This document shows positions 1-6,176 of a DNA stretch of 9,117 bases, piece after piece. Source of the stretch: Tannerellaceae bacterium. Lineage in GTDB: Bacteria; Bacteroidota; Bacteroidia; Bacteroidales; Tannerellaceae. Made by a program: the position numbers and the translations under genes. The stretch covers positions 1-9,117 of the forward strand of contig JAIRZN010000028.1 of assembly GCA_031267205.1 (NCBI GenBank), read 5' to 3'. The stretch's first letter is position 1; each line of letters starts with the position of its first letter. Under the pieces are notes generated by a model. The model did no database searches and was not told where the DNA came from. It saw only the letters and a program-made list of their open reading frames with translations.

Positions 1-86
1 TATTTCTTATTATGATTCTAACTTTTATTTTGATACATAACACCTAAAACTATTCATATCCGACTTGCAGCGAAGTCATTGTACTG
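1..86 (-). other. Probable 5' leader of a leftward gene outside the window
   Basis: This AT-rich stretch lies just downstream of the minus-strand promoter at 87-116. Read leftward, the ATG codons found here open only very short frames that stop within about 10 codons, so no gene start is supported inside the window. A small dyad (GACTT at 62-66, AAGTC at 73-77) would form a 5-bp hairpin near the predicted transcript start. The simplest reading is an untranslated leader of roughly 80 nt or more. This is inference from the promoter alone. Confidence 0.35.
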
Positions 87-116
87 CAAAAGTAATCAAA
101 CATTCCATAAATCAAA
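87..116 (-). promoter_or_regulatory. Bacteroidetes-type promoter, leftward
   Basis: On the minus strand, positions 94-87 read TACTTTTG, an exact match to the Bacteroidetes -7 consensus TAnnTTTG. Positions 116-113 read TTTG, matching the -33 element, with 18 nt between the two. Transcription would start near position 80 and run out of the left edge. The repeat array (183-685) lies immediately upstream, where regulatory sites for this promoter could sit. The two-box match is direct; activity is inferred. Confidence 0.6.
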
Positions 117-182
117 CTATCCCTGTCCGAAAGCGCGCCCTGTTCGCGCATCTTCCATCTCCCTGCCGGAGACGTCCGAAGC

Positions 183-685
183 CTTCACATTTATGGGAAA
201 ACGCCGGCTTGTGCCGTCGGGGCTTTTCCCAAGATTGGGAAAACGCCAAATGGGGCAATTTATGGTCTTCCCAAGTTTGGGAAAACGCCAAATCGAGCCG
301 TTTGGAGCTTTCCCAAAGTTGGGAAAAGGCCAAATTATGCTGTCCGGAGCTTTCCCAAAGTTGGGAAAGTACCAAATCGGCAATTTGAAGGTTTCCCATA
401 CATGTTTTTTAACCGATGACGCCTCTTTGGTTAAATCCCAAACATGTTCTTTAACCGCTGTTGACAATTTGAAGGTTTCCCATACATGTTTTTTAACCGA
501 TGACGCCTCTTTGGTTAAATCCCAAACATGTTCTTTAACCGCTGTTGACAATTTGGAGGTTTCCCATACATGTTTTTTAACCAATGACACCAATTTGGTA
601 CTTTCCCAACTTTGGGACTGAATGGAAGCGGCCTCAGCGGGGCTTTCGCATAAATGGGCCTTAGTCTGAATAATTAAAATCGGGC
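183..685. repeat. Tandem array of about twelve 42-bp units with a palindromic core
   Basis: The motif TTTCCC or a close variant recurs at 225, 267, 309, 351, 392, 434, 476, 518, 560 and 602. Every step is 42 bp except 351 to 392, which is 41. Degenerate units extend the phase to 183 (GGGAAAACGCC at 195 aligns with 237) and to 644 (TTTCGCATAAATGGGCC). Units 2-5 and 11 carry the dyad TTTCCCAA-NN-TTGGGAAA or a close form; units 4 and 5 read TTTCCCAAAGTTGGGAAA. Units 6-10 keep (T/A)(T/A)TCCCA but replace the right arm with (C)ATGTT(T/C)TTTAACC. Several units hold a second small dyad, such as CAAATCGGCAATTTG at 373-387. Long frames run through the array on both strands (79-621 plus, 779-117 minus), but these are explained by the period being a multiple of three. 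The array fills most of a region without a convincing gene. I do not recognise a named repeat family. Candidate roles are operator cluster, recombination sites, structured RNA or decayed repeat gene. Confidence 0.9.
392..559. repeat. Near-perfect 84-bp tandem duplication inside the array
   Basis: Positions 392-475 and 476-559 are two copies of an 84-bp block, each made of two diverged 42-bp units. They differ at one base (a472 versus g556). A third partial copy at 560-582 matches the first 23 bases and then diverges. Within each block, TTTAACC and GGTTAAA form an inverted repeat (for example 409-415 with 429-435). The near-identity points to recent expansion by slippage or unequal recombination, more recent than the divergence of the other units. 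Confidence 0.9.
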
Positions 686-727
686 GGGAAATTATCCGGA
701 TCATCCCGTAAATCACGAATTTTAATG

Positions 728-735
728 TAATTTTG
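728..735 (+). promoter_or_regulatory. Possible -7 element for the NIPSNAP-like gene
   Basis: TAATTTTG is an exact match to TAnnTTTG and lies about 70 nt before the ATG at 805. No TTTG or TTG is visible at the usual -33 distance, so support rests on one box in AT-rich sequence. An inverted repeat, AATTATCCG at 690-698 and CGGATAATT at 756-764, brackets it and could be a regulatory site or chance. Confidence 0.35.
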
Positions 736-804
736 GAGCCGTTACGTCTTACCTGCGGATAATTCGGGAACACAATCATATTAACCTAATTAATTCTTTA
801 AATT

Positions 805-1575
805 ATGCAACGAAGAAATTTCATGAAAACAGCGGGATTACTCGCAATCACGCCCGCATTTAAGGGAACAGCGGCCACTACCCTTACAAAAGCCACCGAA
901 AAAGAGATTTTTGAATGGCGCATCTACACTTTGGAGGAAGAAAATCCCGCCCTGGACATCTTCTATCAACAAACGTTTATCCCCGCCTGCAACCGCTTGC
1001 AAGTTACCGTAGGAGCGTTCGCGCCGTATAAGAAAACCGAGAAGATACAAAGGTTTTACCTCCTCGTCTACCCCAATCTCGCCGTCTACCACAACGCAAA
1101 GACGTCGATATGGAAAGACGAAACCTTCCGAAAAGCAGCCCAGCCCTTCTATGACGCAAGCGCCGCGAAGCCGGTCTACTCCGTGTTTGAATCCTTCCTC
1201 TGCGAAGCCTTCGACCGCGTCCCCCGTTTAATCAAACCCGACAGTAGCCGCACCCTGTTCGAGTTCCGCAACTACAAAAGCCCTAACGAAGAAGCCAACC
1301 AACGAAAAGTAAAGATGTTCAATGTCGACGAGATAGCCATCTTCGACGCCGTCGGCATCAACTCCGTATGCTACGGCGAAGTCTTGTCAGGCCCACGTAT
1401 GCCGTCGCTGATCTACCTCACATGGTACAAAGACGAGCCTACGCGCGACGAAGCCTGGAATAAATTCAGTTCTCATCCCGACTGGAATCGTATCCGCACC
1501 CTGCCCGAATACGCCCACACGGCTACCGACAACGTCAGCCACCTCCTCGCCCCCCTGCCGTATTCGCAAATATAA
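805..1575 (+). CDS. NIPSNAP family protein with twin-arginine leader
   Basis: This 256-residue protein resembles the NIPSNAP family, small ferredoxin-like alpha/beta-barrel proteins whose bacterial role is not established. Two related segments are visible: residues 35-130, starting FEWRIYTLEEENPALD, and residues 150-250, starting LFEFRNYKSPNEEANQRK and containing YLTWYKDEPTRDEAW. Both have the family pattern of an 'E-x-R-x-Y' strand followed by a helix. The N-terminus, QRRNFMKTAGLLAITPAF, fits a twin-arginine signal (RRxFxK plus a weakly hydrophobic stretch), so the product is probably exported, perhaps folded. The start at 805 is chosen because it includes the twin arginine; the in-frame ATG at 823 would remove it. 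No Shine-Dalgarno sequence is seen. The gene stands alone, with the repeat array upstream and a long dyad downstream. The family call is by pattern recognition; the substrate is unknown. Confidence 0.8.
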   Translation: MQRRNFMKTAGLLAITPAFKGTAATTLTKATEKEIFEWRIYTLEEENPALDIFYQQTFIPACNRLQVTVGAFAPYKKTEKIQRFYLLVYPNLAVYHNAKTSIWKDETFRKAAQPFYDASAAKPVYSVFESFLCEAFDRVPRLIKPDSSRTLFEFRNYKSPNEEANQRKVKMFNVDEIAIFDAVGINSVCYGEVLSGPRMPSLIYLTWYKDEPTRDEAWNKFSSHPDWNRIRTLPEYAHTATDNVSHLLAPLPYSQI

Positions 1576-1584
1576 TCGAGCCGC

Positions 1585-1640
1585 CGGGCTGAATAAAGGC
1601 CGTACATTAGAAGCCGCTAACCCCTGTTTTATTCAGCCCG
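1585..1640. terminator. Long dyad after the NIPSNAP-like gene, possible terminator
   Basis: CGGGCTGAATAAA (1585-1597) and TTTATTCAGCCCG (1628-1640) are perfect 13-base inverted repeats separated by 30 nt. The dyad starts 10 nt after the stop codon and ends before the secDF promoter, which suits transcription termination. It is not a textbook intrinsic terminator: the loop is long and the bases after it on the + strand are A-rich, with no T run. It could instead be an mRNA 3'-end stabiliser or a protein-binding site. Confidence 0.5.
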
Positions 1641-1644
1641 CGCA

Positions 1645-1672
1645 TTTGAAAAAGAAAAAAAGTATATATTTG
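1645..1672 (+). promoter_or_regulatory. secDF promoter
   Basis: TATATTTG at 1665-1672 matches the Bacteroidetes -7 box TAnnTTTG exactly. TTTG at 1645-1648 can serve as the -33 box, with a somewhat short 16-nt spacing. The intervening DNA is A-rich. The start would fall near 1679, giving a leader of about 45 nt that is A-rich and lacks a Shine-Dalgarno sequence. Confidence 0.7.
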
Positions 1673-1725
1673 CACCCTGTGGAAGACAAAATAACATATC
1701 ATAATCAATAATACAAAAGATTCAA

Positions 1726-4700
1726 ATGCAAAACAAAGGATTTGTGAAGGTCTTTTCGGTACTGCTCACACTTGTGTGCTTGTTCTACCTGTCGTTCTCG
1801 TTCGTTACGGCACATTACAACGCGAAAGCTGCTGAGTATGCTGGGGGAGATCCCGAAAAAGAGAGCGCTTACTTAGACTCTCTGTCTGCTAAAAAGGTGT
1901 GGCCCGGCCTGTCGTTTTGGCCCGGCTATTCGTTGAAAGAGTGTCGCGAGATGGAAGTAACCTTAGGTCTTGACCTCAAGGGAGGGATGAATGTCATCCT
2001 TGAGCTTAACGTAGCCGACGTGATTCGCTCGCTCTCCAACAACAACCGGGACGAAAACTTTAACAAGGCGCTGGAGTCCGCCTACGCGCGACAAGCCTCC
2101 AGTCAGAGCGACTTTATCGACCTGTTTTCCGAAGAATATAAAAAGCTCGACCCCGGCGCACGCCTGTCCGCCGTGTTCAGCACCTTTGAATTAAGGGAAA
2201 AGATAACGCCGCAAAGTTCGGACGCTCAAGTAATAGCCGTCCTTAAAGACCAACTGAAGAGCGCTATCGACAATTCCTTTAATGTCTTGCGTACACGCAT
2301 CGACCGCTTCGGTGTAGTCTCCCCAAATATCCAGCGATTAGAAACAGCCGGGCGCATCTTAGTGGAGCTTCCGGGAGTAAAAGAACCCGAACGCGTGCGT
2401 AAACTGCTTCAGGGAAGCGCCAACCTGGAATTTTGGGAAACGTTCGACCTGGCGGAAATATATCAATCCATAGTAGCCGCCGACAACCTGCTGGCGACGC
2501 TTGCAAGCGAAAAGATGCCGGAGAGCGCCGCTACGGAAGAAGCCCCCCTCGCGGCAATCGCTACCGACGCGCAGGAAGCGGAAGAAACCGCTTCGCCCCT
2601 GAACGAAGCCGACTCGCTCTTAGCCCAGCTCGCCCCGGACGCGAACGAAGCCCAGCAAGCCCAGTCGATGGAAGAATTTGCTAAGCAGCACCCGTTGCTC
2701 GCCCTCTTGAGCGTCAACAACTACAACGGACAGATAGTACCCGGCCCCGTAGTAGGTTACGCCCAGGCATCCGACAGGGAAAAAATAGACGAACTTCTCA
2801 ACACAAAGCAAGTGAAAGACCTGTTGCCGCGTTACCTCACCTTCAAGTGGGCCGTGAAAGCTTTCAGCGAAGAATCGCAGGTATTTGAATTGTACGCCAT
2901 CAAATCAAACCGCGACGGTACGCCGGCGCTCGGAGGCGATGTGGTGACAGACGCAAGTTCCGACTTCGCCCAGCAACAAATAGGAGGACGCCAGGGAGCG
3001 CAGGAAGTATCCATGACCATGAACGCCGAAGGAGCAAAAGCTTGGGCGCGCCTGACAAAAGACAACATAGGAAAATATGTCGCCATCATATTAGACGACC
3101 TTGTATATTCCGCCCCCCGCGTTAATGACGAAATCACCGGAGGACGCTCGCAGATCACAGGTAATTTCACTCCCGAAGAAGCGAAAGACTTGGCCAATGT
3201 TTTAAGATCCGGTAAGATGGCCGCATCAATAACCATTGCACAAGAAGACGTAGTAGGCCCTTCGCTTGGGCAGGAAGCTATCAATTCAGGCGCCATATCC
3301 TTTGTCATCGCCCTGATTGTGCTGATGGCGTACATGTGTCTTTATTACGGACTTATTCCGGGAATGATTGCCAACAGCGCGCTGCTCGTAAACATATTCT
3401 TTACAATGGGCGTGCTCGCATCCTTCCAGGCAGTGCTCACCTTGCCAGGTATAGCCGGTATGGTGTTGACGCTTGCGATGGCCATCGACGCTAACGTTCT
3501 TATATATGAGCGCACGAAGGAAGAGCTTCGAGCCGGAAAGGGGCTTGCGAAGGCCATATCCGACGGGTACAGCAATGCATTCTCGGCTATATTCGACGCG
3601 AATTTAACCTCTATCATTACCGGCGTCGTGCTGTTCTACTTCGGCACAGGGCCTATACGCGGATTCGCCACCACGATGATTATCGGGCTGTTCGCCTCCT
3701 TCCTTACGGCAGTCTTCCTGACCCGTGTCGTATACGAAGCCTTACTGGCAAAAGACAAGATTAAGAACCTGACGTTTACAACTTCCATAACGAAAAACTT
3801 CTTACTGGAACCGAACTTCAATTTCTTGGGCATACGTAGAACAGGCTACCTGATACCGGCGGGAATTATCCTGTTGGGAGCCATTTCCTTGTCGACGATA
3901 GGTCTGAATAACGGTATTGACTTTACCGGCGGGCGCAACTATGTTGTCCGTTTCGACCGGAACGTAAATACCGAAGAAGTCCGCGAACTATTGAACGATC
4001 AATTGGACGGAGCCGTGAGCGTTATAACAATAGGCCGTCCCGACCAGGTGCGTATTTCCACCAACTATAAAATAGAAGACATCGACCCCAACGTAGACAG
4101 CGAGATTACTTCCAAGCTATACGAAGGTCTGAAACCTCTGCTTCAGGAAGGAACAAGTCCGGAACAATTCACCGCCCAGAACATACAAAGTTCGCAGAAG
4201 GTAGGCCCCAGCATGGCTGACGATATTAAGAACAGCGCTTATCTGGCCGTGTTCTTCGCCATGATCTGTATGGCGCTATACATACTGTTGCGCTTTAGGG
4301 ACGTCGCCTTCTCGATAGGTACGTTCGTGTCCGTGCTTATGGTGACGTTGTGTATTATCGCTTTCTACTCGTTGCTGTGGAAGCTGATGCCTTTCTCAAT
4401 GGAAGTCGACCAGACGTTTATAGCCGCCGTGCTGACGATTATCGGGTACTCAATCAATGACACGGTGGTAGTGTTCGACCGTATCCGCGAGACTATCGGC
4501 CTGTATCCTAAGCGCGACCGCTACCAGGTGATCAATGATGCGTTGAACTCTACGCTTTCGCGTACGTTCAGCACCTCGTTCTCTACCTTACTTGTGGTTG
4601 CATGCATCTTCCTTCTGGGAGGCAGCACCATTCGCAGCTTTACGTTTGCTATACTGATCGGGGTTGTTCTTGGGTCGTACTCCACCCTGTTCGTAGCTAC

Positions 4701-4767
4701 CCCTATCGCCTACGAAATACAAAAGCGCAAGATAACCAAGAAGGCAGCCTTGGCAAATGCCAAATAA
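1726..4767 (+). CDS. secDF: Protein translocase SecDF, fused SecD-SecF
   Basis: This 1013-residue inner-membrane protein works with SecYEG and SecA. By family knowledge SecDF uses the proton-motive force to pull exported proteins across the membrane. It joins SecD and SecF in one chain, as is common in Bacteroidetes. SecD half: first membrane helix at about residues 7-28; LGLDLKGG at 80-87; the periplasmic P1 region including LRTRIDRFGV; then a membrane block at about 520-680 with MAIDANVLIYER (585-596), which carries the conserved Asp. SecF half, from about 697: a membrane helix at about 705-727; NGIDFTGG (729-736); a small periplasmic domain; then a membrane block at about 836-990 with IGYSINDTVVVFDR (906-919), including the second conserved Asp. 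Residues about 255-315 form an Ala/Glu-rich low-complexity insert in the periplasmic region of SecD. The gene is intact, has its own promoter and ends in a strong terminator, so it is probably monocistronic. Confidence 0.98.
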   Translation: MQNKGFVKVFSVLLTLVCLFYLSFSFVTAHYNAKAAEYAGGDPEKESAYLDSLSAKKVWPGLSFWPGYSLKECREMEVTLGLDLKGGMNVILELNVADVIRSLSNNNRDENFNKALESAYARQASSQSDFIDLFSEEYKKLDPGARLSAVFSTFELREKITPQSSDAQVIAVLKDQLKSAIDNSFNVLRTRIDRFGVVSPNIQRLETAGRILVELPGVKEPERVRKLLQGSANLEFWETFDLAEIYQSIVAADNLLATLASEKMPESAATEEAPLAAIATDAQEAEETASPLNEADSLLAQLAPDANEAQQAQSMEEFAKQHPLLALLSVNNYNGQIVPGPVVGYAQASDREKIDELLNTKQVKDLLPRYLTFKWAVKAFSEESQVFELYAIKSNRDGTPALGGDVVTDASSDFAQQQIGGRQGAQEVSMTMNAEGAKAWARLTKDNIGKYVAIILDDLVYSAPRVNDEITGGRSQITGNFTPEEAKDLANVLRSGKMAASITIAQEDVVGPSLGQEAINSGAISFVIALIVLMAYMCLYYGLIPGMIANSALLVNIFFTMGVLASFQAVLTLPGIAGMVLTLAMAIDANVLIYERTKEELRAGKGLAKAISDGYSNAFSAIFDANLTSIITGVVLFYFGTGPIRGFATTMIIGLFASFLTAVFLTRVVYEALLAKDKIKNLTFTTSITKNFLLEPNFNFLGIRRTGYLIPAGIILLGAISLSTIGLNNGIDFTGGRNYVVRFDRNVNTEEVRELLNDQLDGAVSVITIGRPDQVRISTNYKIEDIDPNVDSEITSKLYEGLKPLLQEGTSPEQFTAQNIQSSQKVGPSMADDIKNSAYLAVFFAMICMALYILLRFRDVAFSIGTFVSVLMVTLCIIAFYSLLWKLMPFSMEVDQTFIAAVLTIIGYSINDTVVVFDRIRETIGLYPKRDRYQVINDALNSTLSRTFSTSFSTLLVVACIFLLGGSTIRSFTFAILIGVVLGSYSTLFVATPIAYEIQKRKITKKAALANAK

Positions 4768-4790
4768 AACGCCTTCTCCTGTATAATTAG

Positions 4791-4826
4791 AAAGAGTTTG
4801 CTCCGGGATTCCGAGGCAAACTTTTT
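4791..4826 (+). terminator. Intrinsic terminator of secDF
   Basis: AAAGAGTTTGC (4791-4801) pairs with GCAAACTTTTT (4816-4826) in an 11-bp stem with one G-T pair. An inner CGG/CCG pairing closes the loop, and the right arm ends in five T residues. It lies 23 nt after the secDF stop codon. The A run on the left side could also allow some termination of leftward transcription. Confidence 0.85.
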
Positions 4827-4881
4827 CAAATTAAAGAATGAACTTACTCTGTTTGCTGTAATCTAAAACCTTTTATGAAAA

Positions 4882-6156
4882 ATGGAACGTTTATTACATT
4901 ATGTCTGGAAGTATAAGCTCTATCCGCCGGAGACCTTAGTTACAACAAAAGGCGAGACTGTGTCGGTCATTGATTCAGGCATTCAAAATACCAATTCCGG
5001 CCCCGATTTTTTCAACGCCAAGCTCAAGATCGGTGATATAACGTGGGCAGGATGCGTGGAAATACACGACAAAGCATCAGACTGGCTGCGTCACAATCAC
5101 GATAAGGACAAAGCCTATGACTCGGTCGTTCTTCATGTAGTTGGCGTCAACGACAGACAGATTTACAACACTAACGGAATCCTGATTCCACAGTCGGTAC
5201 TTGAAGTACCCGAAGCAATAAGGCGTAATATCGATTGGCTTCTATACAGGGATACCGACATACCATGCCTGTCCGCCATAAAAGAAATTGAACCTATTCA
5301 ACTCTCCATGTGGTTAAGCGCACTGCTCGGCGAGCGGCTGGAGCGAAAGACCAACGATATACTAAGCATGTTGAAGCAATATAATAATGATTGGAACGAG
5401 GTGTTTTACATTACCCTCACCCGAAGTTTCGGCTTTGGCGTCAACAACAATATCTTCGAGCGCCTGGCCAAAAGCCTGCCCCTTCGCTATATTCAAAAAC
5501 AGCGGGGCAGTATATCGCAGATAGAATCCATGTTGTTCGGACAAGCCGGTATGCTCGACGAAAGCATCGAGGGATGCCACCATTACAATCTGCTTCAGCA
5601 GGAGTATAAGTTTTTCCGTCATAAGTTCGGACTGCAACCTCTCGAAAAGCATTTGTTTAAAACTATGCGTATGCGTCCGAACAACTCCCCGCATGTGAGG
5701 TTGGCTCAACTCGCCGCCCTATGGTTTCGCAACGACACACTTTTTTCCATCATAATTGAGGAGAAAAATATAGATGAACTCAGGAAGCTATTCAAAGCGC
5801 AACCCTATGACTTCTGGCTGACGCATTATAATTTCGGCCATCCATCCCCCTCGTCGGATAAACAAATAAGCGAAAACTCCCTCAACATACTTCTCATAAA
5901 TGTCGTGATACCCATGCTATTTGCGTATGGATATAAAAATAACAACCCCAAATACAACGAACAGGCGATACGCTTCATAGAAGGTATCCCGGCAGAAGCA
6001 AACGCTATTGTCTCAACCTTCCGCAATGCCGGCATGAAGGTGCACCATGCGGGAGACAGTCAGGCGCTTATACAGTTGAAAAGAGAGTACTGCGAGAAAA
6101 AGAAATGCTTGTATTGCAGGATTGGTTTTAGACTATTGAAACGCTTGTATCCGTAA
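4882..6156 (+). CDS. DUF2851 family protein
   Basis: This 424-residue protein matches the DUF2851 family, found mainly in Bacteroidetes, with no established function. Recognisable segments are the N-terminal ERLLHYVWKYKLYPPETL, NSGPDFFNAKL (38-48), and GCVEIHDKASDWLRHNHDKD (57-76) followed by YDSVVLHVV. The His and Asp residues in that block could bind metal or be catalytic, but this is inference. The C-terminus carries a Cys cluster, CEKKKCLYC (C404, C409, C412), followed by a basic tail. No signal peptide or membrane helix is seen, so it is probably cytoplasmic. The start at 4882 gives the usual family N-terminus. An ATG at 4875 opens only a 13-codon frame in another phase. The gene begins a three-gene run; the next ATG is 20 nt past its stop. 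Its own promoter is unclear: TCTGTTTG at 4847-4854 is one base off the -7 consensus. Confidence 0.88.
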   Translation: MERLLHYVWKYKLYPPETLVTTKGETVSVIDSGIQNTNSGPDFFNAKLKIGDITWAGCVEIHDKASDWLRHNHDKDKAYDSVVLHVVGVNDRQIYNTNGILIPQSVLEVPEAIRRNIDWLLYRDTDIPCLSAIKEIEPIQLSMWLSALLGERLERKTNDILSMLKQYNNDWNEVFYITLTRSFGFGVNNNIFERLAKSLPLRYIQKQRGSISQIESMLFGQAGMLDESIEGCHHYNLLQQEYKFFRHKFGLQPLEKHLFKTMRMRPNNSPHVRLAQLAALWFRNDTLFSIIIEEKNIDELRKLFKAQPYDFWLTHYNFGHPSPSSDKQISENSLNILLINVVIPMLFAYGYKNNNPKYNEQAIRFIEGIPAEANAIVSTFRNAGMKVHHAGDSQALIQLKREYCEKKKCLYCRIGFRLLKRLYP

Positions 6157-6164
6157 ATTTTACC

Positions 6165-6172
6165 TACATTTG
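6165..6172 (+). promoter_or_regulatory. Exact -7 box 4 nt before the next start codon
   Basis: TACATTTG matches TAnnTTTG exactly and is followed by CTAC and the ATG at 6177. A CTTG at 6144-6147 lies 17 nt upstream as a possible -33 box. If active, transcription would begin at or within the start codon and give a nearly leaderless mRNA, independent of the upstream DUF2851 gene. It may equally be a chance match in AT-rich sequence. Confidence 0.35.
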
Positions 6173-6176
6173 CTAC

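Noticed and set aside
79..621. Plus-strand frame of 180 codons through the repeat array
   Set aside because: It changes from an FPKLGK-type to an SHTC-type repeat phase at the 41-bp unit, has no promoter or ribosome-binding signal, and is open because the repeat period is a multiple of three. Not listed as a gene.
183..685. CRISPR array
   Set aside because: Repeat units are contiguous and diverge along their length; there are no unique spacers between identical repeats and no cas genes.
117..779. Minus-strand frame of 220 codons through the array
   Set aside because: The W-E repeat is intriguing and reported as a finding, but the phase breaks at unit 5 and no promoter is seen upstream of 779 on that strand, so a gene call is not supported.
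4875..4916. Short 13-codon frame overlapping the DUF2851 start, possible leader peptide
   Set aside because: No ribosome-binding signal or attenuator structure is linked to it; ATGs this close occur by chance in AT-rich sequence.
5362..5709. Antisense frames opposite the secDF, DUF2851 and lipoprotein genes
   Set aside because: They lie wholly within strongly supported genes, show no recognisable protein features and have no promoters; they are shadows.
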